Shown: positions 1 through 8,823 of the stretch, in pieces
How the letters are laid out: each line of letters begins with the position of its first letter
Position numbering within the stretch: the first letter of the stretch is position 1
NCBI GenBank assembly: GCA_963801985.1
Contig: CAWDGV010000021.1
Location: forward strand, 1 to 64,000
Direction of reading: 5' to 3'
Length of the DNA: 64,000 nucleotides
Source of the DNA: JABDQZ01 sp963801985
GTDB taxonomy: Bacteria; Pseudomonadota; Gammaproteobacteria; Chromatiales; Chromatiaceae
The notes under the pieces: generated by a model
Seen by the model: only the letters and a program-made list of their open reading frames with translations
Database searches by the model: none
What the model was told of the DNA's origin: nothing
Translations under genes and position numbers: made by a program

Positions 1-126
1 TCTTGTATCGTTTACCTTGATTACAAATCCACTACACATATTAGATAAACCACCATAAAGTTCCTTTGTTTTTCTAAAATGACAGACTTCATCTCTTACA
101 TAACTACCATTTGTAAGATCTAACAT
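1..126 (-). CDS. NADAR-domain protein, N-terminal fragment (runs off window)
   Basis: An open frame of 42 codons runs from an ATG at 126 (reverse strand) off the left edge of the window. A GGAG ribosome-binding site lies about 8 bases upstream of the start. The peptide contains FRKTKELYGGLSNM followed by a GF.I.VN stretch, which resembles the opening of NADAR-family proteins (YbiA/RibX-like). That family hydrolyses riboflavin intermediates, or acts on ADP-ribose-type substrates in conflict systems. The catalytic half lies outside the window, so activity cannot be judged. A palindrome at 174-188 sits in its promoter region and matches those in front of the other island genes. The family call rests on about 40 residues and is tentative. 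Confidence 0.5.
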   Translation of the reverse strand, partial: MLDLTNGSYVRDEVCHFRKTKELYGGLSNMCSGFVIKVNDTR

Positions 127-173
127 AAAACATCTCCAATTGATAATGGGATGCTAATGTTAGGGATCCGAAA

Positions 174-188
174 CGACAGATAATGTCG
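174..188. promoter_or_regulatory. Operator-like palindrome, copy 1 (CGACA-N5-TGTCG)
   Basis: Half-sites CGACA (174-178) and TGTCG (184-188) with spacer GATAA. It lies 48 bases upstream of the NADAR start codon on the reverse strand. It is one of six copies in the first 5.5 kb with an identical 5-bp spacer. The role as a repressor site is inferred. Confidence 0.6.
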
Positions 189-220
189 TATGAATAATTA
201 AATATGGTTGTAGAGGGTTA

Positions 221-251
221 TAAAAAGAAAAAAGCCTGTCTGATGACAGGC
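221..251 (-). terminator. Rho-independent terminator on the reverse strand
   Basis: A perfect 7-bp stem, GCCTGTC (234-240) with GACAGGC (245-251), and a TGAT tetraloop. On the reverse strand it is followed by a U-rich run (the A-rich stretch 221-233). It lies just downstream of the reverse-strand gene ending at 275 and probably ends that transcript. Confidence 0.75.
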
Positions 252-274
252 CTATATGAAAACTTATACGACTA

Positions 275-651
275 TCAAAATTTTAGTAGATTTAATGATT
301 TGAGCTTTTCAGTTTGAATATTTCGCGGTGAGTCTGGCGTGTTGAATTCCTTGATTGATTTCTCTAAATCGACCTTTGTTCCACCTAAACAGGTAAATCC
401 CAGTTTGTTTTTCTGGTAGGAGATACCACTAAATAGAGTACATTGTCTTTAAATTTATAATTATTTGAGATTTTTAAATTTTTACTTTTTGAGAAATTAC
501 TAAAGATTTTCAGTGATTTACCAGATTTAGGAACATGTAGGTCAATTTCAGCGTCTGATTTGAATCTTAAGTGTTCAAGTTTATTGCCGATAAGGTAGTC
601 ACTAATCAATGAAACACCATGTTGATGCTTTTGTTTATTAGTCATATTCAT
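275..651 (-). pseudogene. Unknown island protein with one frameshift
   Basis: Starting at ATG 651 (reverse strand) the first frame gives 88 residues to a stop at 385. If one base is restored near 400-405, the reading continues smoothly for about 40 more residues to a stop at 275-277, giving about 125 residues. The break is in a run of A/T, as expected for an indel error. I do not recognise the family. The protein is basic, with many Lys and Ser residues and alternating hydrophobic beta-like segments. It is divergent from the WYL regulator gene and shares the perfect palindrome at 699-719, so both are probably under the same control. A terminator follows at 221-251. Confidence 0.5.
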
Positions 652-698
652 ACCTAAATTCTCCTTTAAGTAAATAGGATAGATATGATATGTATCGC

Positions 699-719
699 AT
701 ACGACAAAAAGTGTCGTAT
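699..719. promoter_or_regulatory. Operator-like palindrome, copy 2 (perfect, 8-bp arms)
   Basis: ATACGACA (699-706), spacer AAAAG, TGTCGTAT (712-719) is a perfect inverted repeat. It is the longest of the six copies and lies in the divergent intergenic region between the gene starting at 651 (reverse) and the WYL regulator starting at 868 (forward). This is the position expected for an autoregulated operator. The DNA-binding partner is inferred. Confidence 0.7.
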
Positions 720-867
720 AAATGGAACAATCATGATTACATAGAATAATAATGAATGATCTTATTAATCACCGGTGTCATCCATTACACATGATCCTCG
801 GAAAGGGTGATGGTCGAAGATAATAAACATTATTAGATAAAATAAATCATCGATTTTGGAAGCCAGG

Positions 868-1966
868 ATGACTAAATCAAAAAAGCTAAAAAAAGCCATC
901 GTAAAAATCCTAAATAATCAGGAAAAATTGGATTTAAATACTATCTGTAAGAGGGTCATAACTTTAGTAGATGAATATAATGGAGAATCAGAATTAACTG
1001 TCAAAAGGGCTGTTGAAAGAGCAAGTGAAAGTCTTATACAAGACTACCCTGGGTCATTCGGCTTTTATTCAGGAAGTGATAATGAGTTTTATACGCTAAA
1101 TCATGATGAAGTCTATGATGACTTCAAGTTTAGATCAAAACACACAAAAAATAGAAAATACTATCTAGCACGACAGAATATTGGTGTTCAGACCTTTGAA
1201 AAAGCAATATTTGAACTGTTTCAAGGACAAGTTGGTACAGAAAAAATCAAGAATCTAATTAATGGAATATCTTCCTCAAAAATATTGATGTGAAGCCAGA
1301 ACATGAATTGTACTTTAACTTAGCATAGAATAGAAATTGAACCAAGATATCAGCCTCTTTATCCACCGATTATAGATGAAGAGAATTCCAAAAAAGTATT
1401 AAGTTCATTGCTTAATGAAATCCCATTTTCAGGTTGTTATTTGGAGGGGGAAGTAAAGCTTTATTGGCCTGTACGTTTAATCATGCAGGAAAGAGTAATG
1501 TATGCGCTTTGTAGAACCAATGATCATGACAACTCTTATCGGGAGTACGCATTGCATCGTTTTTCGAACATTGCAATTTCGACGAATTTATCGTCTGAAC
1601 AGAGTGAGTTTGTTAAACAAGCCGCCAAGCGTTTGAATATCAAATATGATAGAGAAGAAATCGAGATCGAACGTGTCCGCCCCATTGTATTGGATCTTGA
1701 TCATCCCGTTATCGACGAAATCGAATTAAAGTTTTATGGTCGTCCTACTAGACATATGTCAGAGGTGCGTTTTCATATCGATGAATACGATAAAATCAAA
1801 AAACAGAGTGTATTGAAATAAAACCAACTGAGCCCGGTCATAAAGCAAGGGAATGCCATATATTGGCTGAAATATTGAATATAATTACAACTTTAAAGCG
1901 TGGTTGCTTGGATTCGGTCAACAGGTTGAAGTGCTCAAGCCTGGGTGGCTTAAACAAGATATTTAA
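868..1966 (+). pseudogene. WYL-domain transcriptional regulator, broken by frameshifts
   Basis: Three reading frames must be joined. From ATG 868 to about 1290 the frame encodes a winged-helix-like N-terminus with a second alpha/beta segment. From about 1330 to 1821 the frame encodes a WYL-type domain, recognisable by the PVRLIMQ...MYALCR...YALHRFSNI pattern. From about 1880 to a TAA at 1964-1966 a third frame encodes WLLGFGQQVEVLKPGW, the typical WCX ending of WYL regulators. Order and lengths fit one protein of about 360 residues. WYL regulators often repress phage-defence operons and respond to nucleic-acid or nucleotide ligands (CapW and BrxR are known examples). The perfect palindrome at 699-719 lies upstream. 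Whether the gene is truly dead or damaged by sequencing error cannot be told here. Confidence 0.7.
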
Positions 1967-2025
1967 ACGAACTAAAGATGGCATTAAATCGCTACTCTAA
2001 GTAGCTTGTGAAATTGAGGTTTTAT

Positions 2026-3028
2026 ATGACTAATCACGAACTTCTCTTTAATGAACTCAGGTTAGAGGAGTGCATCTGGGAAGCTTAAAAAAAACTTTAA
2101 GTATGACGATATTCTTGAAATCGCTAAAAAAATAAATGGAATAACACAAAGCGGAAGGATTTATGCAGTACTAAGAACTACAAACTTGTTGCAGAAGCAC
2201 CGAAAAGGAATTCTCTGATTTTGAAATTGTAGACCCTCGTCGATTCAACTCACTTTCTCAACTAAAAAAACATTGGGAATTCAGTCTTCGTAAAGATCAA
2301 GTAAAACTTGAGGGTACTTCTCCATTGAAAAAGGCAAAATATCAACCAAAAAATCGTAAAATTACGGATAATGATGCAAAGAAACTTGCCGATAAAGTAT
2401 TCTCAGAAATCCAGCGATCAAAAAATATCAATGATTTTGCAGAGAATTGTGACCGATGATCCCTTACTTTACAAAAAAAATCGAATGAAGGAATCTAAAT
2501 ATCCTCCTATCCAGTATGTCTTAACTGGTGATGAATTGGATGGTCTTGTTCAAAGCGGTTATCTCGATGACGATGGTAAGTTACTTGAAAGTATAAGCTG
2601 TAAAAATATGAGCGCCTAGAAAAATTGCTATATTCAATCGTTTGGAAAAATGGTGATATCGGCAAGGAGCTTCATATCGTGTCTGGTGTAAAAGCTGGGA
2701 TTTCATCACACTCATATGAGCTTACCTGATAAAGGCTTAGTCTTCCATCAATTTGGTAAGTATTTAGCAAATAGAAAATTTCCCATAATAGATCAACATA
2801 TCATGAGAGCTTTCCTCTTGGCTCAATGTGATCAGGGTAATTCTTTTGAAATTAAAAATATACGTAAGATGGAAAGTTTGAATAGTAATGATAAATCTTT
2901 CATATCTGATTATGAGAACTGGCTTACATCTAAACGTAAAAGACGCGTTAAAAAAATCCCCAGGCTATGTTTTTTATATTGATAAGTTACTTTTTGCTTT
3001 AGGTAAAGCTGTTAAAAATAAAGCGTAG
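2026..3028 (+). pseudogene. Unknown island protein of about 330 residues, multiply frameshifted
   Basis: An ATG at 2026 follows a TTGAGG ribosome-binding site. The coding signal then hops between frames at least four times: the first 15 codons; about 2088-2215; 2216-2456; 2456-2620; 2621-2730; 2730-2965; then the last codons to the TAG at 3026-3028. Recognisable blocks include LYSIVWKNGDIGKE, FHQFGKYLA and IIDQHIMRAFLL. I cannot assign a family. It follows the WYL regulator by 60 bases in the same direction and was probably co-transcribed with it. Confidence 0.4.
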
Positions 3029-3109
3029 AGGCAGATCCATAAGTTAGAAAATTTAGAAAATATTATTAACTTTAGGGCATCAATGATGAAAGACCGGAAA
3101 TGAAGATGA

Positions 3110-3517
3110 ATGGGAATCGTAAAACTTATAAATCAGATTATAAGTGACCTTAGTGCTTTAAAACGCGAACTTACACTGTCTTATCTCTCAGTCAAATCAT
3201 TGGTTTATTACGGAAAATTGGTCATGTCTACAAGCAACCAAAAAAAATCTACGATACTCGCTCCAATATCTCATATATTTCAAATACTTGAACATTTTGA
3301 TGAAGTCCCGCTTTTTGATGGTCAATTGTATAAACTTCTAGATGAAAGTTGGGTAAAGTCGGGTGAGACTTGGTCTGTATCTGATCTCACTGTTAATACA
3401 CTATTAAAACTAACACATGATTTATCCGGATCTCAATTACAAGAAATACTAAAAAATAGTGTAGGTGATTTAGAAGCTGAAGAATGGCGAAAAAAGCTCC
3501 ATTCGTATACCAAATAA
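3110..3517 (+). CDS. Unknown island protein, 135 residues, N-terminus uncertain
   Basis: An open frame from ATG 3110 to TAA 3517. The C-terminal two thirds (from about residue 45) has a regular helical, acidic composition and ends with an alpha-helical LEAEEWRKKLHSY segment. The first 45 residues are less convincing: another frame is also open there and the ATG has no clear ribosome-binding site, so an upstream frameshift is possible. No domain is recognised. It lies 82 bases after the preceding broken gene, in the same direction. Confidence 0.4.
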   Translation: MGIVKLINQIISDLSALKRELTLSYLSVKSLVYYGKLVMSTSNQKKSTILAPISHIFQILEHFDEVPLFDGQLYKLLDESWVKSGETWSVSDLTVNTLLKLTHDLSGSQLQEILKNSVGDLEAEEWRKKLHSYTK

Positions 3518-3546
3518 GTCGTAATTATTATTTTATTTTAGATATA

Positions 3547-3561
3547 CGACAATACTTGTCG
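3547..3561. promoter_or_regulatory. Operator-like palindrome, copy 3
   Basis: CGACA (3547-3551), spacer ATACT, TGTCG (3557-3561). It is 69 bases upstream of the ATG at 3630 and just ahead of an AT-rich stretch that could hold a -10 element. Confidence 0.65.
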
Positions 3562-3629
3562 ATTTAATAATTTATAAATACATTTCTCAAACCATTCAAA
3601 TGTTCATTTGACTATTAGAGGAGAAATGT

Positions 3630-4052
3630 ATGTCCGATATTTTAATTGAGGGTTTTAAACCTAAATCTGAATTAGGTAAGGAATTCTATCTTCATTCTAC
3701 TGACTACTGGTATGAAATTCTGGAAGTATTTGACGAGTTTATACCTGTAAATGCTCAATTGGATGATTTCCTTTTTAAGGAATGTATATTATGTCCCAGA
3801 ACGCCCTACCTGGAGGAAAACGACGCTATTGAATTTTCCTGCATTCTTGAGAAGTATTTATTAAAAGACTCTATCAAAGCTTTTTTATTGAAAATGTACA
3901 AGGAAGATCCACTTTATATTGACTATTTTGAAGGTGACTGTGAATACATGAATGAAAGTGCTAGTGAAAGAACTGGTCAAATATTTAGTTTCATCTCATT
4001 TTTAAAGGCAAGTGGTGGGTGTCGCGCTAAGTGGGATGGGATCGATGATTAG
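3630..4052 (+). CDS. Unknown island protein A1 (intact member of a tandem paralogue pair)
   Basis: A complete 140-residue protein with an AGAGGAG ribosome-binding site 7 bases before ATG 3630. It is acidic, begins MSDILIEGF.PKSELGKEF and ends in a GGCRAKW motif. Two Cys near residues 51-54 (ECILCP) are shared with its decayed paralogue at 5035-5441. No transmembrane segment or signal peptide is visible. I do not recognise the family. A palindrome copy lies upstream. It is one of the few undamaged genes in the first 8.7 kb, which is mild evidence for continued selection. Confidence 0.6.
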   Translation: MSDILIEGFKPKSELGKEFYLHSTDYWYEILEVFDEFIPVNAQLDDFLFKECILCPRTPYLEENDAIEFSCILEKYLLKDSIKAFLLKMYKEDPLYIDYFEGDCEYMNESASERTGQIFSFISFLKASGGCRAKWDGIDD

Positions 4053-4201
4053 AAATATTAAAAATCAGTTTTTTAGCTGAATAAAATGCCTCCAACTTTG
4101 GTCGATGAGAGAAAAATCAATAATACAGTAGTTTATCCTCTAACCAACTTTTCTATAGTTGCACTTTCAAATTGAATTCAGTCTTGTCACCCAAGACTAT
4201 G

Positions 4202-4216
4202 CGACATGATATGTCG
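4202..4216. promoter_or_regulatory. Operator-like palindrome, copy 4
   Basis: CGACA (4202-4206), spacer TGATA, TGTCG (4212-4216), extended by one more pair (G4201 with C4217). It lies 84 bases upstream of the small gene starting at 4300. Confidence 0.65.
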
Positions 4217-4299
4217 CTATCATCTTGATAATAGGTTTTGTTAAAAAAACACCTTACTCCAAGGATTTTTTTTCAATGTCTATATCAAGAGGAAAACTT

Positions 4300-4425
4300 A
4301 TGATTAATTCTATGGAAAATGCTCTTGCTGTCCAAGAGCGTCGGTTTAATGCACGAAAAAAAGGGACGGCTAAAGCGGTTAGGCGTTATGTGTTAAGAAA
4401 AACTCGACCAATTATAAAAAAATAA
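4300..4425 (+). CDS. Small basic protein, 41 residues
   Basis: ATG 4300 is preceded by AAGAGGAAAACTT, a good ribosome-binding site. The frame is open further upstream but without a comparable signal, so the short start is preferred. The product is strongly basic in its second half (repeated Arg/Lys, ending PIIKK) and could bind nucleic acid. Its own palindrome lies upstream and the SLOG gene lies 160 bases downstream in the same direction. No family is recognised. Confidence 0.45.
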   Translation: MINSMENALAVQERRFNARKKGTAKAVRRYVLRKTRPIIKK

Positions 4426-4480
4426 TTAGTGGATTTAAAACTCTATGGCCATGAAAAATAAAAATGTAACTAGATTTTGT

Positions 4481-4511
4481 AAGAGGGAAGCTGGGTTATT
4501 GTTTCCCTCTT
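4481..4511. other. Hairpin between the small gene and the SLOG gene
   Basis: A perfect 9-bp inverted repeat, AAGAGGGAA (4481-4489) with TTCCCTCTT (4503-4511), and a 13-base loop. There is no T-run after it, so it is a weak terminator candidate or an mRNA processing/stability element. Confidence 0.4.
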
Positions 4512-4587
4512 CAATTAGATGGTGGTTACCATAAATTAATTTCTTGAGTTTCAAATACAACTGTTTCTAATTATTACGAGGTAAGCT

Positions 4588-4919
4588 ATGCGTTTAATTA
4601 TAGCGGGTGGGACAGTGACTATGTTTTGTCCGATGAGGATTATTGTCAATTGGAGGAGATTCACGATTTAACCCAAGTCGTTAGTGGCGGTGCAAGGGGG
4701 GTAGATGCCCAAGGCGAAGCTTGGGCTGTGGAAAAGGATATAAAGGTCGTGCGTTTTTTAGCGGACTGGAACCGTTATCGTAAAGCGGCGGGTCCAGTGC
4801 GCAATCGAAAAATGGCGGCTTACGCCGATGCCGTGGCTTTATTTCCTGGCGGAAGAGGAACTGAGAATATGTACGAAGAGGCTCGAAAGGCGGGTATCTT
4901 GATCTATGATTTTCGTTAA
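4588..4919 (+). pseudogene. DUF2493/SLOG-superfamily nucleotide-binding protein, one frameshift near the N-terminus
   Basis: ATG 4588 follows an ACGAGG ribosome-binding site and gives MRLIIAGGT. Shifting frame at about 4611 continues as DYVLSDEDY and then the diagnostic blocks VSGGARGVDAQGEAWA, GPVRNRKMA and ALFPGGRGTENM. These are the hallmark Rossmann-like motifs of the SLOG/DUF2493 (YAcAr-related) family: GGARGxD near residue 32, RNR and PGG. The intact product would be about 110 residues. SLOG proteins bind nucleotides or NAD-derived ligands and are frequent in phage-conflict islands. Apart from the single indel the gene is well preserved. It lies downstream of palindrome copy 4, possibly in one unit with the 41-residue gene. 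Confidence 0.75.
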
Positions 4920-4960
4920 ATAATAAGTTTCCTATCCTTTTAAGGTAGTTTCATTCTTTA

Positions 4961-4975
4961 CGACAGGATATGACG
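4961..4975. promoter_or_regulatory. Operator-like palindrome, copy 5 (one mismatch)
   Basis: CGACA (4961-4965), spacer GGATA, TGACG (4971-4975). The right half differs by one base from TGTCG. It lies 60 bases before ATG 5035. Confidence 0.5.
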
Positions 4976-5034
4976 TAATAGGATTTTACAATCGGCACTC
5001 AAATTACCGAAATGATATTCCTAAGGAGTGAAGC

Positions 5035-5441
5035 ATGGCAGATATTTTAATTGTTGGATTTAACCCCAAATCTGAAGTAGGTAAAGAATTCTTTCTGCAC
5101 TCTACAGATTGGTGGTATGAAATTCTGGATATCTCGTAGAATTATTACCTGAAGATGTATTCTTGGATGATTATTTCGTAAAAGAATGCTGGTTATGCCC
5201 ACTGTCACCTCATATGAAAAGCCCCGAGGCTGTGATGTTAGCGGAAATTCTACAGAAACATGTAACAGAGGTCAGATTCAATCTTTTTTAATAGAAATGT
5301 TACATTGAAAAAGAAGCTTTATCAGGATTATTTTTCAAGGTGATGATGCTGTCCAGCAAGCATTGCGGAACGAATAGGTCAAATTAACGAGTTATCGAAT
5401 TCTTAACAGACTCCGGGGGATGCCGTGCCAAGTGGGTTTGA
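5035..5441 (+). pseudogene. Decayed paralogue A2 of the protein at 3630-4052
   Basis: ATG 5035 follows AAGGAG. The first 30 residues (MADILIVGFNPKSEVGKEFFLHSTDWWYEI, given here only as a reference block) match protein A1 at most positions. The frame then breaks at about 5130 and again several times, but the ECWLCP block, an EALYQDYF-like block and the GGCRAKW ending are all found in order. Compared with A1 several bases are missing. This is a tandem duplication in which one copy has lost its frame, while still carrying its own palindrome upstream. Confidence 0.6.
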
Positions 5442-5493
5442 ATGATTGTTGATTAGGGTCAATTTGAATTACCCATTATTTTATCTTTTCAAG

Positions 5494-5508
5494 CGCCAAT
5501 ATTTGTCG
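5494..5508. promoter_or_regulatory. Operator-like palindrome, copy 6 (one mismatch)
   Basis: CGCCA (5494-5498), spacer ATATT, TGTCG (5504-5508). The left half differs by one base. It lies 45 bases before ATG 5553 of the DUF2779-type gene. Confidence 0.5.
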
Positions 5509-5552
5509 CTTTAAAATCATAGGGTGAGATTTGCAATAAAAGGAGTTTGATA

Positions 5553-7516
5553 ATGCACACAAGATATTTAACGAAATCCAGATTCAAGCTGCACCACAGA
5601 ATGTCCTACTAAATTGTATTACACGGGTAAGAAGGATGTTTATTTTATGACAGAGTCTTGATGACCCTTTTCTTATGGCCTTGGCAGATGGTGGTTATCA
5701 GGTTGGAGAGTTGGCTAAATTGTATTTTCCTGGTGGACATGATATCCGCACACTCGACCCTGATGAGGCTTATCAGCAGACAAATCTCTTGCTGGAACAA
5801 GATAATGTCATTATTATGAGGCAGCTATAAAACAAGAGAATCTTTTTGTCCGTGTTGACGTTCTGGTTAAGAAAGGAAAACATATTGAACTCGTTGAGGT
5901 CAAAGCCAAGTCCATTCATCCTGATGGCGATCCTTTTCAAACATCGAAAGGTTACGTAAGCAAAAAATGGAAGAGTTATCTCTATGATGTGGCTTTCCAG
6001 AAATACGTGATCCAAAAAGCCTTTCCCGCCTATCATATTAGTGCTTTTCTTATGTTAGCTAATAAGAACGCAGAATGTCCTGTTGACGGTCTTAATCAGA
6101 AATTTCGTGTTACCAAGAATGCTGATGGTCGTCAAATGGTCAGGGTATCAATCCCTAAATGATTCTGATTCGACTGAAAAAATTCTTGCCAAGGTAAGTG
6201 TTGATCACTTCTGTGATCAAATTATGAAAAATAATGATACGGAAAAAAAGGATCCACTCAGTTTTAACGAACGTATTGAACTTTATAGTAACTGCTATTT
6301 GAATGATGAAAAACTAGTATTCCTATTGGTTTTCATTGTGCAAAATGCCAAATTCGGACAACTCCGGATGAGGAAGCTCAAGGAAAAGTGAGTGGCTTCA
6401 AGGCGTGCTGGCAACATGTACTGGGTTGGAAGGCTGGTGACTTGCAAAACCAAACGTACTGGATATCTGGAATTTCAGACGTAAGGACAAGCTATTGCTG
6501 CTGGCCAAATAAGGCTCTCGGATATTCATGAAGAAGACATCGGAATGAATTCTGATGACCATCCTGGTCTGAGGCTAGCGAGAGACAGTGGATGCAAGTA
6601 CAAAAATCAGTTGCAGATGATGATTCGATCTGGATTGATCGGGATAATCTCGTTATCAGAAATGTCTAGTTGGGTTTACCCATTACATTTTATTGATTTT
6701 GAGACAACAATGGTTGCATTGCCCTTTAACAAGGGAAGAAAGCCCTATGAAGGTATTGCTTTTCAATTTTCTCACCATGTTATTCAAGAGGATGGAGAGG
6801 TTGAGACATAGGGATGATCTGAATACAAAATGGGTATATTTCCAAACTATGACTTTGTGCGTGCACTAAAAGTCATTGGAATCCGACAAAGGTAGTATTT
6901 TTCGATACTCAAATCATGAAAATACCTATCTTAATATGATTTATCGGCAACTTAGGGATGATCCATCTGATATCCAGGATCGGGATGTATTGTGTGATTT
7001 ATTCGTAGTATCACCCATTCGACCACAGATAGTCTGGAAAAATGGCAAGGAGAGCGCGATATGATCGATTTATGGTACTTGGTTAAACGCTATTACTACG
7101 ATCCCCGACCAATGGTTCAAATTCGATCAAAAATGGTTTGCCAGCAATCCTTAATACGTCAAATTATTTGCAGAAAAAATACTCACACCCAAACTACGGG
7201 CAACAGGTGGAATACCCAGTCACAATTTCGAAGAGAAGACCTGGGTTCAGTTTGAAATGGCAAGGTCGTAGATCCTTATAAACAATTACCCAAAATATTC
7301 ACTGATGTAACAGATCATGATATGGAGCTTCTAAGCGAGGAAGGTGAACTCAATAATGGTGGTGCCGCAATGACAGCGTACGCACGAATGCAGTTTGAGG
7401 AAATGAGTGATTATGAGCGCGAGAAAATTCGCTCTGCTCTTCTAAAATACTGCGAACTGGATACCCTTGCCATGGTAATGATCTATGAGGGGTGGAAAGA
7501 CATTATTTCATACTGA
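5553..7516 (+). pseudogene. DUF2779-type (RecB-nuclease-like) protein, multiply frameshifted
   Basis: AGGAG at 5541-5545 precedes ATG 5553 (MHTRYLTKSRFKL). Collinear blocks across all three forward frames reconstruct one protein of about 650 residues. They are ECPTKLYYTGKKD; DDPFLMALADGGYQVGELAKLYFPGG; VEVKAKS, a PD-(D/E)xK-like core near 5900; a Cys-rich stretch near 6330 (FHCAKCQIRT); and HFIDFETTMVALPF, the signature of the DUF2779 nuclease-like domain, at about 6690. The protein ends YCELDTLAMVMIYEGW at 7516. DUF2779 proteins combine a Cas4/RecB-like module with a DEDD-type exonuclease-like fold. At least eight frame changes are needed. It is preceded by palindrome copy 6. Confidence 0.7.
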
Positions 7517-7542
7517 CTTTCTCTTAGAGATATTTTATATGA

Positions 7543-7578
7543 TAACTACAAAGATTTTGTTGATGATTTATGTAGTTA
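7543..7578. other. Inverted repeat between island genes
   Basis: TAACTACA (7543-7550) and TGTAGTTA (7571-7578) form a perfect 8-bp inverted repeat with a 20-base loop, 27 bases after the stop of the preceding gene. There is no T-run. It could be a weak terminator or a protein-binding site unlike the CGACA palindromes. Confidence 0.3.
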
Positions 7579-7638
7579 CATCGTTAAACTATTTGTACTG
7601 TTTAGTTTTTACCTATCAATTTATAGGAATATTTTATT

Positions 7639-8742
7639 ATGCCAAATTTAGCTGATCATATCGAGCAGAAATTAGACGTGGTTCTCTAAATGATGTCTTC
7701 ACGATTAAAGATTTGACTTCACTAGGTCGTCATGGAGAATCTTGCGAAATTGCTGGTGTAAAATATCCGATAAAAAGTGTTAGGGAGATTCTTGCCAATC
7801 AGTCAATAGGACCTGGTGATCGTAAAGGGCAATCCGTAAAGATTGGGTTGCCTATTCTTTTTGTTAAACATGATGTTAAAGCAACATACTCTATTTTTGA
7901 TGATGACGATTTTGAAGAAGAGATATTTTCTCAATCAGAATCTATAAGTGAAGATTTTGATGATCGGAATGATTGTGATGATATTAAGCGCGAATATATT
8001 GCATCAAAATTTGTAGATTACCTCCGTGAAAAACCTTTTCGAAATTTATACGTTCGTAATAATCAGCAAATTTGGTCGCCAGTTAATGCTCCAGTTAGTG
8101 GGTGGTCTAATCGGTTGAAAGAATATGAATGGAGAGGTGCAAACTGGGAATCCACTTTACTTACAGTTAGAACATTTATATCAAGGTTGGACTCTATTAG
8201 GGAGAACATCTCAGACTGGGATATTCAAAAACTCGAAGCAGAGGCGGAATTGGTTTATCGTGATATTAGAAGTTGGGGTAATCCAAAAGCACCAGAACGT
8301 TCAGGATCCTTTGTTCTTTCTCAACTTAAAAATCTTTGGAATGGTGAGATTACGAATGTAGATAGTACTTTGACAAAGCTTTATGCATTCGCAGATCCGA
8401 GCAACATGGTCATTTATGATTCAAGAGTTGCGGCGGCTATTATCTCAATAGCTGAAGACATTTTCCGTTATCGGACAATTGACAATGTGAGAAAGGAAAC
8501 GGTCAATATATATTTTGATTCGCTACCCACACTTAGGATCTTTTCCAGGTGCAGGTGGAACTCGTCCTCGTGCTCTTAGATGGTCTGGGTGGCCAGATGC
8601 CTACCGGAAAGTCGATGCACAGTTGGATGCTAATCTTCTTTGCAAGGGCATTGTTAATTACTTAAATGACTGCTGTGAGGGTGGTCGCTCGAACTGGAGT
8701 CTACGTGAAGTGGAGGCAGTTTTATTTATGGAAGGATATTAG
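7639..8742 (+). pseudogene. Unknown island protein, about 365 residues, two frameshifts
   Basis: ATG 7639 follows an ATAGGAAT ribosome-binding site. The start frame fails after about 12 codons. A second frame then runs from about 7690 to 8515 and a third from 8515 to the stop at 8742. The joined product begins MPNLADHIE, contains an acidic low-complexity stretch near 7905-7980 and a helical middle part with DPSNMVIYDSRVAAAI. It ends with GGTRPRALRW...AYRKVDAQLDANLL. The YDSRVA-type block recalls helical DNA-repair/glycosylase-like proteins, but I cannot name a family. It follows the DUF2779-type gene and may be its functional partner. Confidence 0.5.
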
Positions 8743-8823
8743 TCAGATATTCATAAATTAGTCTGTAATACTGAGCGTGTAGTTGCTCTATTTTTACCTT
8801 ACCCTTGAAAGACACGGAATAAG

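Noticed and set aside
1..8742. CRISPR array formed by the repeated CGACA palindromes
   Set aside because: The sites are 15-21 bp and lie 0.5-2.8 kb apart with genes between, not at regular short spacings.
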